This document shows, in pieces, positions 42,017 through 49,180 of a DNA stretch of 64,000 nucleotides. Positions within the stretch are counted from its first letter, which is position 1, and every line of letters starts with the position of its first letter. The notes beneath the pieces are model-generated. The model was not told the DNA's origin. It searched no databases and saw only the letters and a program-made list of their open reading frames with translations. Both the position numbers and the translations under genes were made by a program. This DNA is from Propionicimonas sp020161015 (lineage in GTDB: Bacteria > Actinomycetota > Actinomycetes > Propionibacteriales > Propionibacteriaceae). Location: contig NZ_CAXWGX010000027.1 in NCBI RefSeq assembly GCF_964266745.1, positions 248,001-312,000 of the forward strand. Reading direction: 5' to 3'.

Positions 42017-42178
42017 TTACGGACTGAAGGTGGAGAAGAAGGTCGCCACCGGGGTGAACAGGCCCTGGGTGCCGATACCCAGTGCCGCGACGCCCACGAT
42101 GACCACGGCGGCGATGAAGGCGACGAAGATGCCGTATTCAACGGCGGTCGCCCCGCGCTCCGGGTTCCATTTCCTCAC
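42017..42178 (-). CDS. Flp-family type IVb pilin (53 residues)
   Basis: This short gene encodes a complete Flp/Fap pilin: charged leader RKWNPERG, then the prepilin peptidase site G/ATAVEYG with Glu at +5 and Tyr at +6. A hydrophobic helix IFVAFIAAVVIVGVAALGIG and a short tail TQGLFTPVATFFSTFSP complete it. It is too short for ordinary ORF cut-offs. The GTG start at 42178 follows an in-frame stop three codons upstream. No assembly genes (TadA, TadB/C, TadV) are in the window, so it is an orphan here. It probably needs a tad cluster elsewhere. Confidence 0.85.
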   Translation of the reverse strand: MRKWNPERGATAVEYGIFVAFIAAVVIVGVAALGIGTQGLFTPVATFFSTFSP

Positions 42179-42184
42179 CCCTCG

Positions 42185-42190
42185 ATACTA
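42185..42190 (-). promoter_or_regulatory. -10 box suggesting a leaderless flp pilin mRNA
   Basis: On the minus strand TAGTAT is followed by six bases (CGAGGG) and then the GTG start at 42178. This puts the expected transcription start on the start codon itself. The GAGGG directly touching GTG is too close to act as a Shine-Dalgarno sequence. Confidence 0.55.
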
Positions 42191-42255
42191 ATGCACCGAC
42201 CATTGCCGTGAAAAGCCCGTTTTCGCTAGTGAATAGGGCATTTTCAGCGACATTC

Positions 42256-42329
42256 TGTCCCCCTCAGGGGCGACATTTCCCCGATTATGTCCCCCGTGGG
42301 GAGGACATTTGTCCCCCGTTGGGAGGACA
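42256..42329. promoter_or_regulatory. Three phased 20-bp dyads upstream of flp
   Basis: Three related palindromes occur at 42256-42275, 42288-42307 and 42310-42329. Each starts TGTCCCCC and ends GACA, the second and third ending AGGACA. Start-to-start distances are 32 and 22 bases, close to three and two helical turns, so all face one side of the DNA. They lie 78-151 bases upstream of the flp pilin start and downstream of lpd. This is the pattern of a cooperative operator array, but the protein is unknown. Confidence 0.65.
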
Positions 42330-42444
42330 CGGCCCTGCAGCGCTCGTCCGCCCGCTCCGGACGCACGACAGCCCCGCCGCCACGGGTTTCCCGGGTGCGA
42401 TGGGGCTGGTGGGCCCGGCCGGCTGTAGACCGGCCAGGGCGTTC

Positions 42445-43842
42445 CTACAGGTTGATCATGTGTCCCGCGATGCCTTCCACGGCCTCCTTGAGGGCCTCGG
42501 AGAGGCTCGGGTGCGCGTGGATGTTGCGTCCGACCTCGTCCGCGGTGAGGTCCCACTGCTGGGCCAGTGTGAGTTCGGGGAGCAGTTCGGACACGTCCGG
42601 GCCGATCATATGGGCGCCCAGGATCTCGTTGTAGCGGGCGTCCGCGACGACCTTGACGAAGCCGGTGGCATCGCCCAGGCCGTGCGCCTTGCCGTTGGCG
42701 CTGAACGGGAACTTGGCGACCTTCACCTCGTAGCCGCGCTCGGCGGCCTGGGCCTCCGTGTAGCCGAACGAGCCGATCTGCGGCTGGCAGTACGTCGCGC
42801 GCGGGATCATGTCGTAGTTGATCGGCATGGTCTCGGCCCCGGCGATGGTCTCCGCGGCCACGACGCCCTGGGCTTCCGCGGTGTGGGCGAGCATCAGCTT
42901 CATCGTGACGTCGCCGATGGCGTAGATGCCCGCGACGTTCGTCCGCATGTAGTCGTCGATCGCGATGGCCCCACGCTCGGTGAGGGCGACCCCGGTGTTC
43001 TCCAGCCCGTAGCCGGTCGTCCGCGGGGCGAAGCCGAGGGACTGGAGGACGCGCTCGGCCTCCAGAACCTGCCCCTCTCCCCCACCGGCCGGGCTGACCC
43101 GCACCCGCACGCCGTCGGAGTGCTCCTCGATGCCGTCCACCTTGGTGGACGTCAGCACCTTCACGCCGAGCTTCTTGTACGCCTTGAGCAGCTCGGCCGC
43201 GACCTCGGGGTCCTCGTTGGGGACCATGCGGTCGAAGTACTCCACGATGGTGACGTCCACCCCGTAGTTGGCGAGGACGTAGGCGAACTCGGTGCCGATC
43301 GCGCCGGCGCCGCAGATCACGATCGAACTGGGCAGGCGGTCGGAGAGGATCTGCTCCTCGTAGGTGAACACCCGCTCGCTGCGCTGGGTTCCCGGCAGCA
43401 TCTTCGTGGTGGCGCCGACGGCGATGATGCAGTCGTCGAAGGTGATCGTGTCCTCGCCGTTGTCGGTGGTGACCGCGATCGTCCGGGCGTCGGTGAAGGT
43501 GCCCCAGCCGTTGATCTCGGTGATCTTGTTCTTCCTCATCAGGAAGTGGACGCCCTTCACCATGCGGTCCGACACCGCCCGGCTGCGATCGAAGGCGGCC
43601 TTGAAGTTGAACCGCACCTCGCCCTCGATGCCGAAGGTCGACGCCTCCTTGGTGAAGATGTGGGCGAGTTCCGCGTTCCGCAGCAGGGCCTTGGTCGGGA
43701 TGCAGCCGACGTTCAGGCACACACCGCCCCACCACTGCTTCTCGATGACGGCGACGCTCTTGCCCAGCTGGGCCGCACGGATCGCAGCGACATAACCCCC
43801 CGGACCGGCACCGAGGACGACGACATCGAAGTGTTGGGTCAT
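42445..43842 (-). CDS. lpdA: Dihydrolipoyl dehydrogenase
   Basis: This flavoenzyme reoxidises dihydrolipoyl groups with NAD+ in 2-oxoacid dehydrogenase complexes and the glycine cleavage system (as L protein). The 465-residue protein has the FAD motif GAGPGG at residues 11-16, the redox disulfide Cys42/Cys47 in GGVCLNVGCIPTK, an NAD-binding segment GAGAIGTEF and the C-terminal HAHPSLSEAL His-Glu pair. ATG 43842 begins the standard fold; the longer frame to 43968 is not supported. It is monocistronic and divergent from the MurA fusion gene. Confidence 0.96.
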   Translation of the reverse strand: MTQHFDVVVLGAGPGGYVAAIRAAQLGKSVAVIEKQWWGGVCLNVGCIPTKALLRNAELAHIFTKEASTFGIEGEVRFNFKAAFDRSRAVSDRMVKGVHFLMRKNKITEINGWGTFTDARTIAVTTDNGEDTITFDDCIIAVGATTKMLPGTQRSERVFTYEEQILSDRLPSSIVICGAGAIGTEFAYVLANYGVDVTIVEYFDRMVPNEDPEVAAELLKAYKKLGVKVLTSTKVDGIEEHSDGVRVRVSPAGGGEGQVLEAERVLQSLGFAPRTTGYGLENTGVALTERGAIAIDDYMRTNVAGIYAIGDVTMKLMLAHTAEAQGVVAAETIAGAETMPINYDMIPRATYCQPQIGSFGYTEAQAAERGYEVKVAKFPFSANGKAHGLGDATGFVKVVADARYNEILGAHMIGPDVSELLPELTLAQQWDLTADEVGRNIHAHPSLSEALKEAVEGIAGHMINL

Positions 43843-43964
43843 GATGGTCACCTTAACCGACCGGGGCGAGCGTTGTCGGGGCGTCGCCGGGTGCCGGTCG
43901 GGGTATTGCTGCACATCCCCCGGAGACTGCGTGGGACGGCCACTTCTGCGGCGGGGCTCGGCGT

Positions 43965-43985
43965 TCATATCCCATATGACATAAG
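43965..43985 (+). promoter_or_regulatory. Palindromic operator on the promoter of the HTH-MurA gene
   Basis: TCATAT-CCC-ATATGA (43965-43979) is a perfect 15-bp dyad ending six bases before GTG 43986. The -10 box TATGAC (43975-43980) lies inside its right arm. Transcription would start at or next to the start codon, so the mRNA is probably leaderless. A helix-turn-helix protein bound here would exclude RNA polymerase, which makes self-repression likely. Confidence 0.65.
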
Positions 43986-45521
43986 GTGCGTGGCGTGGCA
44001 GACCTCCTCCCGAGCAGCATCGGCACCCTGATCCGGGACGCGCGCAAGCAGCGCGGCCTGACCCAGCAGGAACTGGCGGACGTGCTGGGCACCTCGCAGA
44101 GCGCGGTGCACCGGATCGAGTCCGGCGGGCAGAACCTGAGCCTGGAGATGATCAACCGGATCGCCGGCGCCCTGGACTCCCCCCTCATCCACGCGGGTCC
44201 CGCCGGACCCACGCACCTGCGCATCCACGGCCCGGTGACGCTCCACGGCTCGATCGCCGTCCGCTCGTCGAAGAACGCGGCGGTGGCACTGCTGTGCGCG
44301 TCCCTGATCAACCACGGCCGGACCGTCCTGCGCGGCATCGCCCAGATCGAGGAGGTCAACCGGATCCTCGAAGTGCTCACCAGCATCGGCGTCCGGGCCA
44401 CCTGGTCGGCGGACAAGTCCGAGCTGGAGCTGGTGCGTCCGGCCCGGCTCGATCTCGCCCGGATGCACGCGGAAGCCGCGCGCCGGACGCGCTCGATCAT
44501 CATGTTCCTCGGCCCCCTGCTGCACTCCGAGGACGCGTTCGACCTCCCCTATGCCGGCGGCTGCAACCTCGGCGCCCGCACCGTCACCCCGCACCTCCAG
44601 GCGCTGCGCCACTTCGGGCTGACCGTCCGCACCACGCAGGGCCTCTACCACGCGGAGGTGCACCCGACGCCGGAGGCGGACCGGCGCATCACCCTCACCG
44701 AGCGCGGCGACACCGTCACCGAGAACGTGCTGATGGCCGCGGCCCAGTTCCCCGGGAGCACGGAGATCCGCAACGCCTCGAGCAACTACATGGTGCAGGA
44801 CCTGTGCTTCTTCCTCGCCGAGCTCGGCGTGCGGATCGAGGGCATCGGCACCACGACGCTCACGGTGCACGGGTTGGACCGGATCGAGGCGGACGTCGCG
44901 TTCTCCCCCTCCGAGGACCCGATCGAGGCCATGAGCCTGATCACGGCGGCCATCGTCACCGGCTCGGAACTGACCGTGCAGCGCGCGCCGATCGAGTTCC
45001 TCGACATCGAGCTGGCGATCCTGTCCGAGATGGGCCTGGACTTCACGCTCAGCCCCGAGTACCGCTCCGACAACGGCCAGACGCGGCTGGTGGACATCAC
45101 CGTCCGCCCGTCGGTGCTGCATGCCGCGGCCGACAAGATCCACCCGATGCCGTTCCCAGGGCTGAACATCGACAACCTGCCGTTCTTCGCGGTGATCGCT
45201 GCGGTGGCAGAGGGCCGGACGATGATCCACGACTGGGTCTACGAGAACCGGGCGATCCACCTCGTCGAGCTCAACAAGCTCGGCGCGGACGTCCAGCTGC
45301 TCGACCCGCACCGGATCGTGGTGACCGGCCCGACGCGCTGGCGCGGGCAGGAGCTCATCTGCCCGCAGGCGCTGCGTCCGGCCGTGTGCCTGCTGCTGGC
45401 GGCGCTGGCCGCGCGCGGGACGAGCGTGCTGCGCGACGTGTACGTGATCAACCGCGGCTACGAGGACCTGCCCAACCGGCTCAACGCCCTCGGCGCGCGG
45501 ATCGACGTCTTCAAGGACTGA
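43986..45521 (+). CDS. XRE helix-turn-helix fused to UDP-GlcNAc 1-carboxyvinyltransferase (MurA)
   Basis: The 511-residue protein joins a Cro/C1-type DNA-binding domain (residues 12-63, with LTQQELADVLGTSQSAVHRIESG) to a full EPSP synthase/MurA domain (about 75-511). MurA transfers enolpyruvate from PEP to UDP-GlcNAc, the first committed step of peptidoglycan synthesis. Counterparts of E. coli catalytic residues are present: Lys96/Asn97 (SSKNAA), Cys193 and Arg198 (GGCNLGAR), Asp396 (NIDN) and Arg490 (NRGYED). GTG 43986 or 43995 can be the start. The Cys implies fosfomycin sensitivity. The fusion is seen in other actinobacteria, but the role of the DNA-binding part is not established as far as I know. 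Confidence 0.88.
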   Translation: MRGVADLLPSSIGTLIRDARKQRGLTQQELADVLGTSQSAVHRIESGGQNLSLEMINRIAGALDSPLIHAGPAGPTHLRIHGPVTLHGSIAVRSSKNAAVALLCASLINHGRTVLRGIAQIEEVNRILEVLTSIGVRATWSADKSELELVRPARLDLARMHAEAARRTRSIIMFLGPLLHSEDAFDLPYAGGCNLGARTVTPHLQALRHFGLTVRTTQGLYHAEVHPTPEADRRITLTERGDTVTENVLMAAAQFPGSTEIRNASSNYMVQDLCFFLAELGVRIEGIGTTTLTVHGLDRIEADVAFSPSEDPIEAMSLITAAIVTGSELTVQRAPIEFLDIELAILSEMGLDFTLSPEYRSDNGQTRLVDITVRPSVLHAAADKIHPMPFPGLNIDNLPFFAVIAAVAEGRTMIHDWVYENRAIHLVELNKLGADVQLLDPHRIVVTGPTRWRGQELICPQALRPAVCLLLAALAARGTSVLRDVYVINRGYEDLPNRLNALGARIDVFKD

Positions 45522-45576
45522 GCCAGAGCCTCGTCACCCCCGGCGGCACGGCATCGCCCGGCTCCACCCTTCCGCC

Positions 45577-45682
45577 GAGGGCCAGCCTTGACGCCGAGGG
45601 CCAGCACCAGGGAGCGAGCCCTCGACCTCAAGGCTGGCCCTCGCGAACGGGGGCTGGCCCTCACGCAGGAAGGCTGGCCCTC
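45577..45682. repeat. Composite hairpin repeat, copy 2
   Basis: The layout is that of copy 1 at 24140: a 30-base arm (45577-45606) of two GAGGGCCAGCC-type boxes with an 8-base spacer, the 6-base loop CCAGGG, and a 30-base complementary arm (45613-45642) pairing at 25 of 30 positions. Two more inverted boxes follow at 45652 and 45672, a 20-base period. It occupies the gap between the convergent MurA-fusion and universal stress protein genes. Confidence 0.85.
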
Positions 45683-45723
45683 AGGCACGGGGGTGACCCG
45701 CGGGGAGCGGGTGGTGGGCGCGG

Positions 45724-46206
45724 TCAGGGGTGGTCGGGCGGCGGCGGGATGGACGCCAGGCCGGGTGCCCGTCCGGGCCACACCAGCAGGACGCGGCACG
45801 GGGCGTGGTCGACGACGAAACGGGTGTGCCGGTCGAGGCTGCGGGGTCCCAGACGCGACAGGTCGCCGTCCCTGGCCAGCACCAGCAGGTCGGCGTCCGC
45901 CGCCGCGGCCGTCACCTCCCTCTCGACGCGGCCGGTGCGCAGCTCCACCTCCGCCGGACGTCCGAGGCGGCCGGCAGCGGCGTCGAGCATCGCCCGCGTC
46001 GCCTCCTCAGCGATCGCCGTGACCCGTGCACCGGGGTCACGACCGGCACCGCGTCCCCACAGGCCGGTGCGCGCACCGGAGACCTGGGCGGCGACGTCGC
46101 CGGGCACCGCGGCCAGCAGGCGCACCTCGGCGTCGGGGAAGAGATCCGTGACGGCGTCCACGCACGCCGGCCAGGTGGCCTCGGTGATCCAGACCAGAAC
46201 CTTCAC
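45724..46206 (-). CDS. Universal stress protein-like (UspA-fold) protein
   Basis: The 160-residue protein has a Usp/Rossmann-like core: KVLVWITEATWPACVDAV at the N-terminus, EEATRAMLDAA, a central ADADLLVLARDG strand and the C-terminal TRFVVDHAPCRVLLVWPG, the Usp signature. The ATP-binding glycine loop is not well conserved, so nucleotide binding is uncertain. GTG 46206 is preceded by GGAGG, and the start overlaps the stop of the SLC13/ArsB-like gene by four bases (GTGA), suggesting it works as the soluble partner of that transporter. Confidence 0.8.
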   Translation of the reverse strand: MKVLVWITEATWPACVDAVTDLFPDAEVRLLAAVPGDVAAQVSGARTGLWGRGAGRDPGARVTAIAEEATRAMLDAAAGRLGRPAEVELRTGRVEREVTAAAADADLLVLARDGDLSRLGPRSLDRHTRFVVDHAPCRVLLVWPGRAPGLASIPPPPDHP

Positions 46207-47465
46207 AGTGCACCTCCGAACAGTCGGACCGACGCCCACAGCGCCAGCACAGAGACGACGATGGCGACCGGGGTCGCCAGCAGCCCGAGCAGGGTGAACT
46301 CCCCCAGCGGCGCCTCGTGGTCGTGCGCGTGCACGATCCGGCGCCACAGCAGCGTGGCGAGCGATCCCACGTAGGTGAGGTTGGGGCCGACGTTCACCCC
46401 GATGAGGACGGCGAGGACCGGCCCCACTCCCCCACCGGTGGCCAGCGGGAGCAGGATCAGCACCGCCGGCAGGTTGTTCACGAGGTTCGCCAGCACCGCG
46501 GCGAGGCCGGCCCACCACAGCAGCGCGACGAGGGAGTCGTCGCCGGGGACGAGGTGTGCCATCGCGTCGGCGAGGCCGTTGTCGACCACCGCCTTCACCA
46601 CGATCCCCAGCGAGAGGACGAACGCGAGGAACGGCAGGTTGAGCGCTCCGGCCACCTCCGGGACGCGGACCTGACCGCGACGGACGGCCCGCACCGCGAG
46701 CACGAGGGCGCCGGCCGCCGCCACCCACGCCACCTCCACCCCGGCCAGCGACGCGACGACGAAGCCGAGCAGGGTGAGGGCGAGCACCGTCGCGCTGAAC
46801 CGCGGCAGCGCCACCTCGTCGGACACGGCAACCCCCGCGCCCGCGGAGACCGTCAGATCGCCGGCGAAGTACCAGCGGAAGGCGAGGTACTCCACGACGA
46901 GGACGGCGAGCCACGGCAGCAGCATCACCAGGCCGAACTGGACGAAGCCGATGCCCAGGGCGGTCATGGCGAGCAGGTTCGTCAGGTTCGACACCGGCAG
47001 CAGCAGCGAGCCGCCGTTGGCCAGGTGGGTGCACGCGTAGACGTGCGGCCGTGGCCGGACACCGACCCGGGCCGCCGTGGCGAAGACCACCGGGGTGAGC
47101 AGCACGACCGTGGCGTCCAGGCTCAGGACGGCCGTCGTGATCGCGGCGACGGCGAAGACCAGCAGGAGCAGGCGGTGCGGCTCGCCGCGGCTGCGGCGGG
47201 CCATGAACTGCCCGGCCCACTCGAACAGCCCGTCGCGGGCGCACAACTCGCTGAGCACGAGGACCGCCGCCAGGAACCCCACCACCGGGAGGAGTTGGGC
47301 GGTCTCCTCGGCAGCCTGCGACCAGCCGAGCCCCCCGGTGAGCAGGACGACGGCCGCGGCCGGGACCGCGGCGACGGCCTCCGGCAGGCCGCGGGGACGG
47401 ATGACGGCGAACGCCAGGACGGCGACCAGGAGGATCGCCGCGAGGGCTTCCGCGCCGGGCGACAT
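46203..47465 (-). CDS. SLC13/ArsB-like ion transporter
   Basis: The 420-residue protein has about 11 membrane helices and the two hairpin re-entrant signatures of the ion transporter superfamily: DATVVLLTPVVFA and LANGGSLLLPVSNLTNLLA in the first half, and LANLVNNLPAVLILLPLA in the second. ArsB-type arsenite export and SLC13-type anion/Na+ transport both fit; no arsenate reductase or ArsR regulator is adjacent. ATG 47465 is three bases from the pyridoxal kinase stop. The coupled Usp gene follows. Confidence 0.85.
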   Translation of the reverse strand: MSPGAEALAAILLVAVLAFAVIRPRGLPEAVAAVPAAAVVLLTGGLGWSQAAEETAQLLPVVGFLAAVLVLSELCARDGLFEWAGQFMARRSRGEPHRLLLLVFAVAAITTAVLSLDATVVLLTPVVFATAARVGVRPRPHVYACTHLANGGSLLLPVSNLTNLLAMTALGIGFVQFGLVMLLPWLAVLVVEYLAFRWYFAGDLTVSAGAGVAVSDEVALPRFSATVLALTLLGFVVASLAGVEVAWVAAAGALVLAVRAVRRGQVRVPEVAGALNLPFLAFVLSLGIVVKAVVDNGLADAMAHLVPGDDSLVALLWWAGLAAVLANLVNNLPAVLILLPLATGGGVGPVLAVLIGVNVGPNLTYVGSLATLLWRRIVHAHDHEAPLGEFTLLGLLATPVAIVVSVLALWASVRLFGGAL

Positions 47466-47468
47466 GGG

Positions 47469-48323
47469 CTAGCGCAACCGCTCCACGTCGAAGTGGAAGT
47501 CCGGGGCGACGAGCTGCTCCTGCGCCTGCACGAGCAGCAGTTCCGTCGAGCCGGCCTCGGTGGTCGCCTTCAACAGCGAGTACACCGCGTCGGCGGTGCG
47601 TCCCATCGCCTGCCCGACGTCGTCGCCCTCGAGGTGGTGGGCGAGGAAGAGGGCTGCGGTCAGGTCGCCGGACCCGGTGAAGTTCCGCTCCAGCCGCGGC
47701 GTGATCACCTGCCAGGCGCCGTCGGCGGTCACCGCGAGCATCCGGATCTCCTCCGGGTGGTCCCCCTCCAGCACGGTCGAGGTGACCAGCACGACCTCGG
47801 GCCCCTTCTCCCGCAGGGCGTCCGCGGCGTCCAGCACCTCGGCGACGCTCGTCGTGGTGCGCCCGGTGAGGAAGTCGAGCTCGAAGTGGTTGGGGGTGAC
47901 GATCTGGGCCGCGGGCACCACCTTGTCGCGCATGAACTCCGGGATGCCCGGACGCACGTAGATCCCGCGGCCCACGTCGCCGATCACCGGGTCGCAGCAG
48001 TACACGGCGCGGGGGTTGCGCTCACGCACGAGGTCGACGGCCCGCAGCACCTCTGCGCCGACCGCTTCCGCGCCCTGGTAGCCGGACAGCACGGCGTCGA
48101 CCCGGCCCAGCACGCCCCGCTCGTCGATGCCGGTCACCACCTCTGCGATGTCGGACGCGGCCAGCAGGGGCCCCCGCCACGCGCCGTACCCGGTGTGGTT
48201 GGAGAAGTGGACGGTGATCACCGGCCAGACCTCGACCCCGACGCGCATGAGCGGGAAGGTCGCCGCACTGTTGCCGACGTGGCCGTAGGCCACCGAGGAC
48301 TGGATGGAGAGGATCGTGGTCAC
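47469..48323 (-). CDS. pdxY: Pyridoxal kinase
   Basis: This enzyme phosphorylates pyridoxal in the PLP salvage pathway. The 284-residue ribokinase-fold protein begins TTILSIQSSVAYGHVGNSAA, the PdxY/PdxK substrate loop, and carries YCCDPVIGDVGRGIYV, TPNHFELDFLTG and the anion hole with catalytic Asp in NFTGSGDLTAALFLAH. GTG 48323 gives the usual family N-terminus; the frame extends to 48386 without support. It leads a three-gene run with the SLC13/ArsB-like and Usp genes. The window encodes several PLP enzymes (GcvP, aminotransferase, MalY). Confidence 0.93.
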   Translation of the reverse strand: MTTILSIQSSVAYGHVGNSAATFPLMRVGVEVWPVITVHFSNHTGYGAWRGPLLAASDIAEVVTGIDERGVLGRVDAVLSGYQGAEAVGAEVLRAVDLVRERNPRAVYCCDPVIGDVGRGIYVRPGIPEFMRDKVVPAAQIVTPNHFELDFLTGRTTTSVAEVLDAADALREKGPEVVLVTSTVLEGDHPEEIRMLAVTADGAWQVITPRLERNFTGSGDLTAALFLAHHLEGDDVGQAMGRTADAVYSLLKATTEAGSTELLLVQAQEQLVAPDFHFDVERLR

Positions 48324-48397
48324 GGCGACATTCAACACGCCGCGTGGGGTTTGGGCGAGCCGTGGGCCGCGCGGCGGGATGGACATAGAGTGCAGCC

Positions 48398-49180
48398 GTG
48401 CAGCGCCGTCACCATCCGTACCTGGCGAGCGGGTTCGCCGCGATGGCGCACCGCGGCGGTTGGGTCACCCCCGACGACGTGCCTCGCGAGAACACCGCCT
48501 ACGCCTTCCGCAGGGCCGTGGAACTCGGCTACCGCTACCTCGAGCTCGACGTGCACGCCACAGCGGACGGGCGGCTGGCGGTGTTCCACGACGCGGTTCT
48601 CGACCGGGTCACCGACGCCAGCGGAGCCATCGGCGACCACTCCTGGGCGGAACTGGCCGGCGTCCGGATCGGGGGCATGGACCCCATCCCGCTGCTGGAG
48701 GAACTGCTGGAGGAGTTCGGGTCCACGTTCCTGAACATCGACATCAAGGACGACCGCTCCGTGGCGCCGCTGGTGGACGTGCTGCGCCGCTTCGGCGCCA
48801 CCGACAGGGTGTGCGTCGGGTCGTTCTCCGGAGCCCGGCTGGCCGCGTTCCGGCGCGCCGCCCCTGAGGTTCTGACCTCGGTCACCCCCGGCGGGGTCGC
48901 CTGGGCGACGCACGCCTTCGGCCTTCGCCGCCTGCGGCTGGACAAGGGCGCCGCCTTCCAGATCCCCGTCCGCGACGAGCGCACGCCGCTGGAGCTCGTG
49001 CGTGCCGACGTGCTGCGGGTGGCGCACGCCACCGGCCGCGTCGTCCACGTGTGGACGGTCAACGACGAGGCGGAGATGAACCGCCTGATCGACCTCGGGG
49101 TCGACGGGCTGGTCAGCGACGACATCACCACCCTGAAGAGGGTCCTGGTGGCACGAGGACTGTGGGAGGGCGCGGCATGA
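48398..49180 (+). CDS. Glycerophosphodiester phosphodiesterase
   Basis: The 260-residue TIM-barrel enzyme hydrolyses glycerophosphodiesters to glycerol 3-phosphate and an alcohol. Motifs are AHRGGW with the first catalytic His, PRENTAYAFRRAVELGYRYLELDVH with the metal Glu/Asp, HDAVLDRVTDASG with the second His, and NIDIKDD. There is no signal peptide, so it is cytosolic and likely recycles phospholipid head groups. The start is GTG 48398, divergent from pyridoxal kinase. The stop overlaps the UMF1 gene (ATGA). Confidence 0.93.
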   Translation: MQRRHHPYLASGFAAMAHRGGWVTPDDVPRENTAYAFRRAVELGYRYLELDVHATADGRLAVFHDAVLDRVTDASGAIGDHSWAELAGVRIGGMDPIPLLEELLEEFGSTFLNIDIKDDRSVAPLVDVLRRFGATDRVCVGSFSGARLAAFRRAAPEVLTSVTPGGVAWATHAFGLRRLRLDKGAAFQIPVRDERTPLELVRADVLRVAHATGRVVHVWTVNDEAEMNRLIDLGVDGLVSDDITTLKRVLVARGLWEGAA

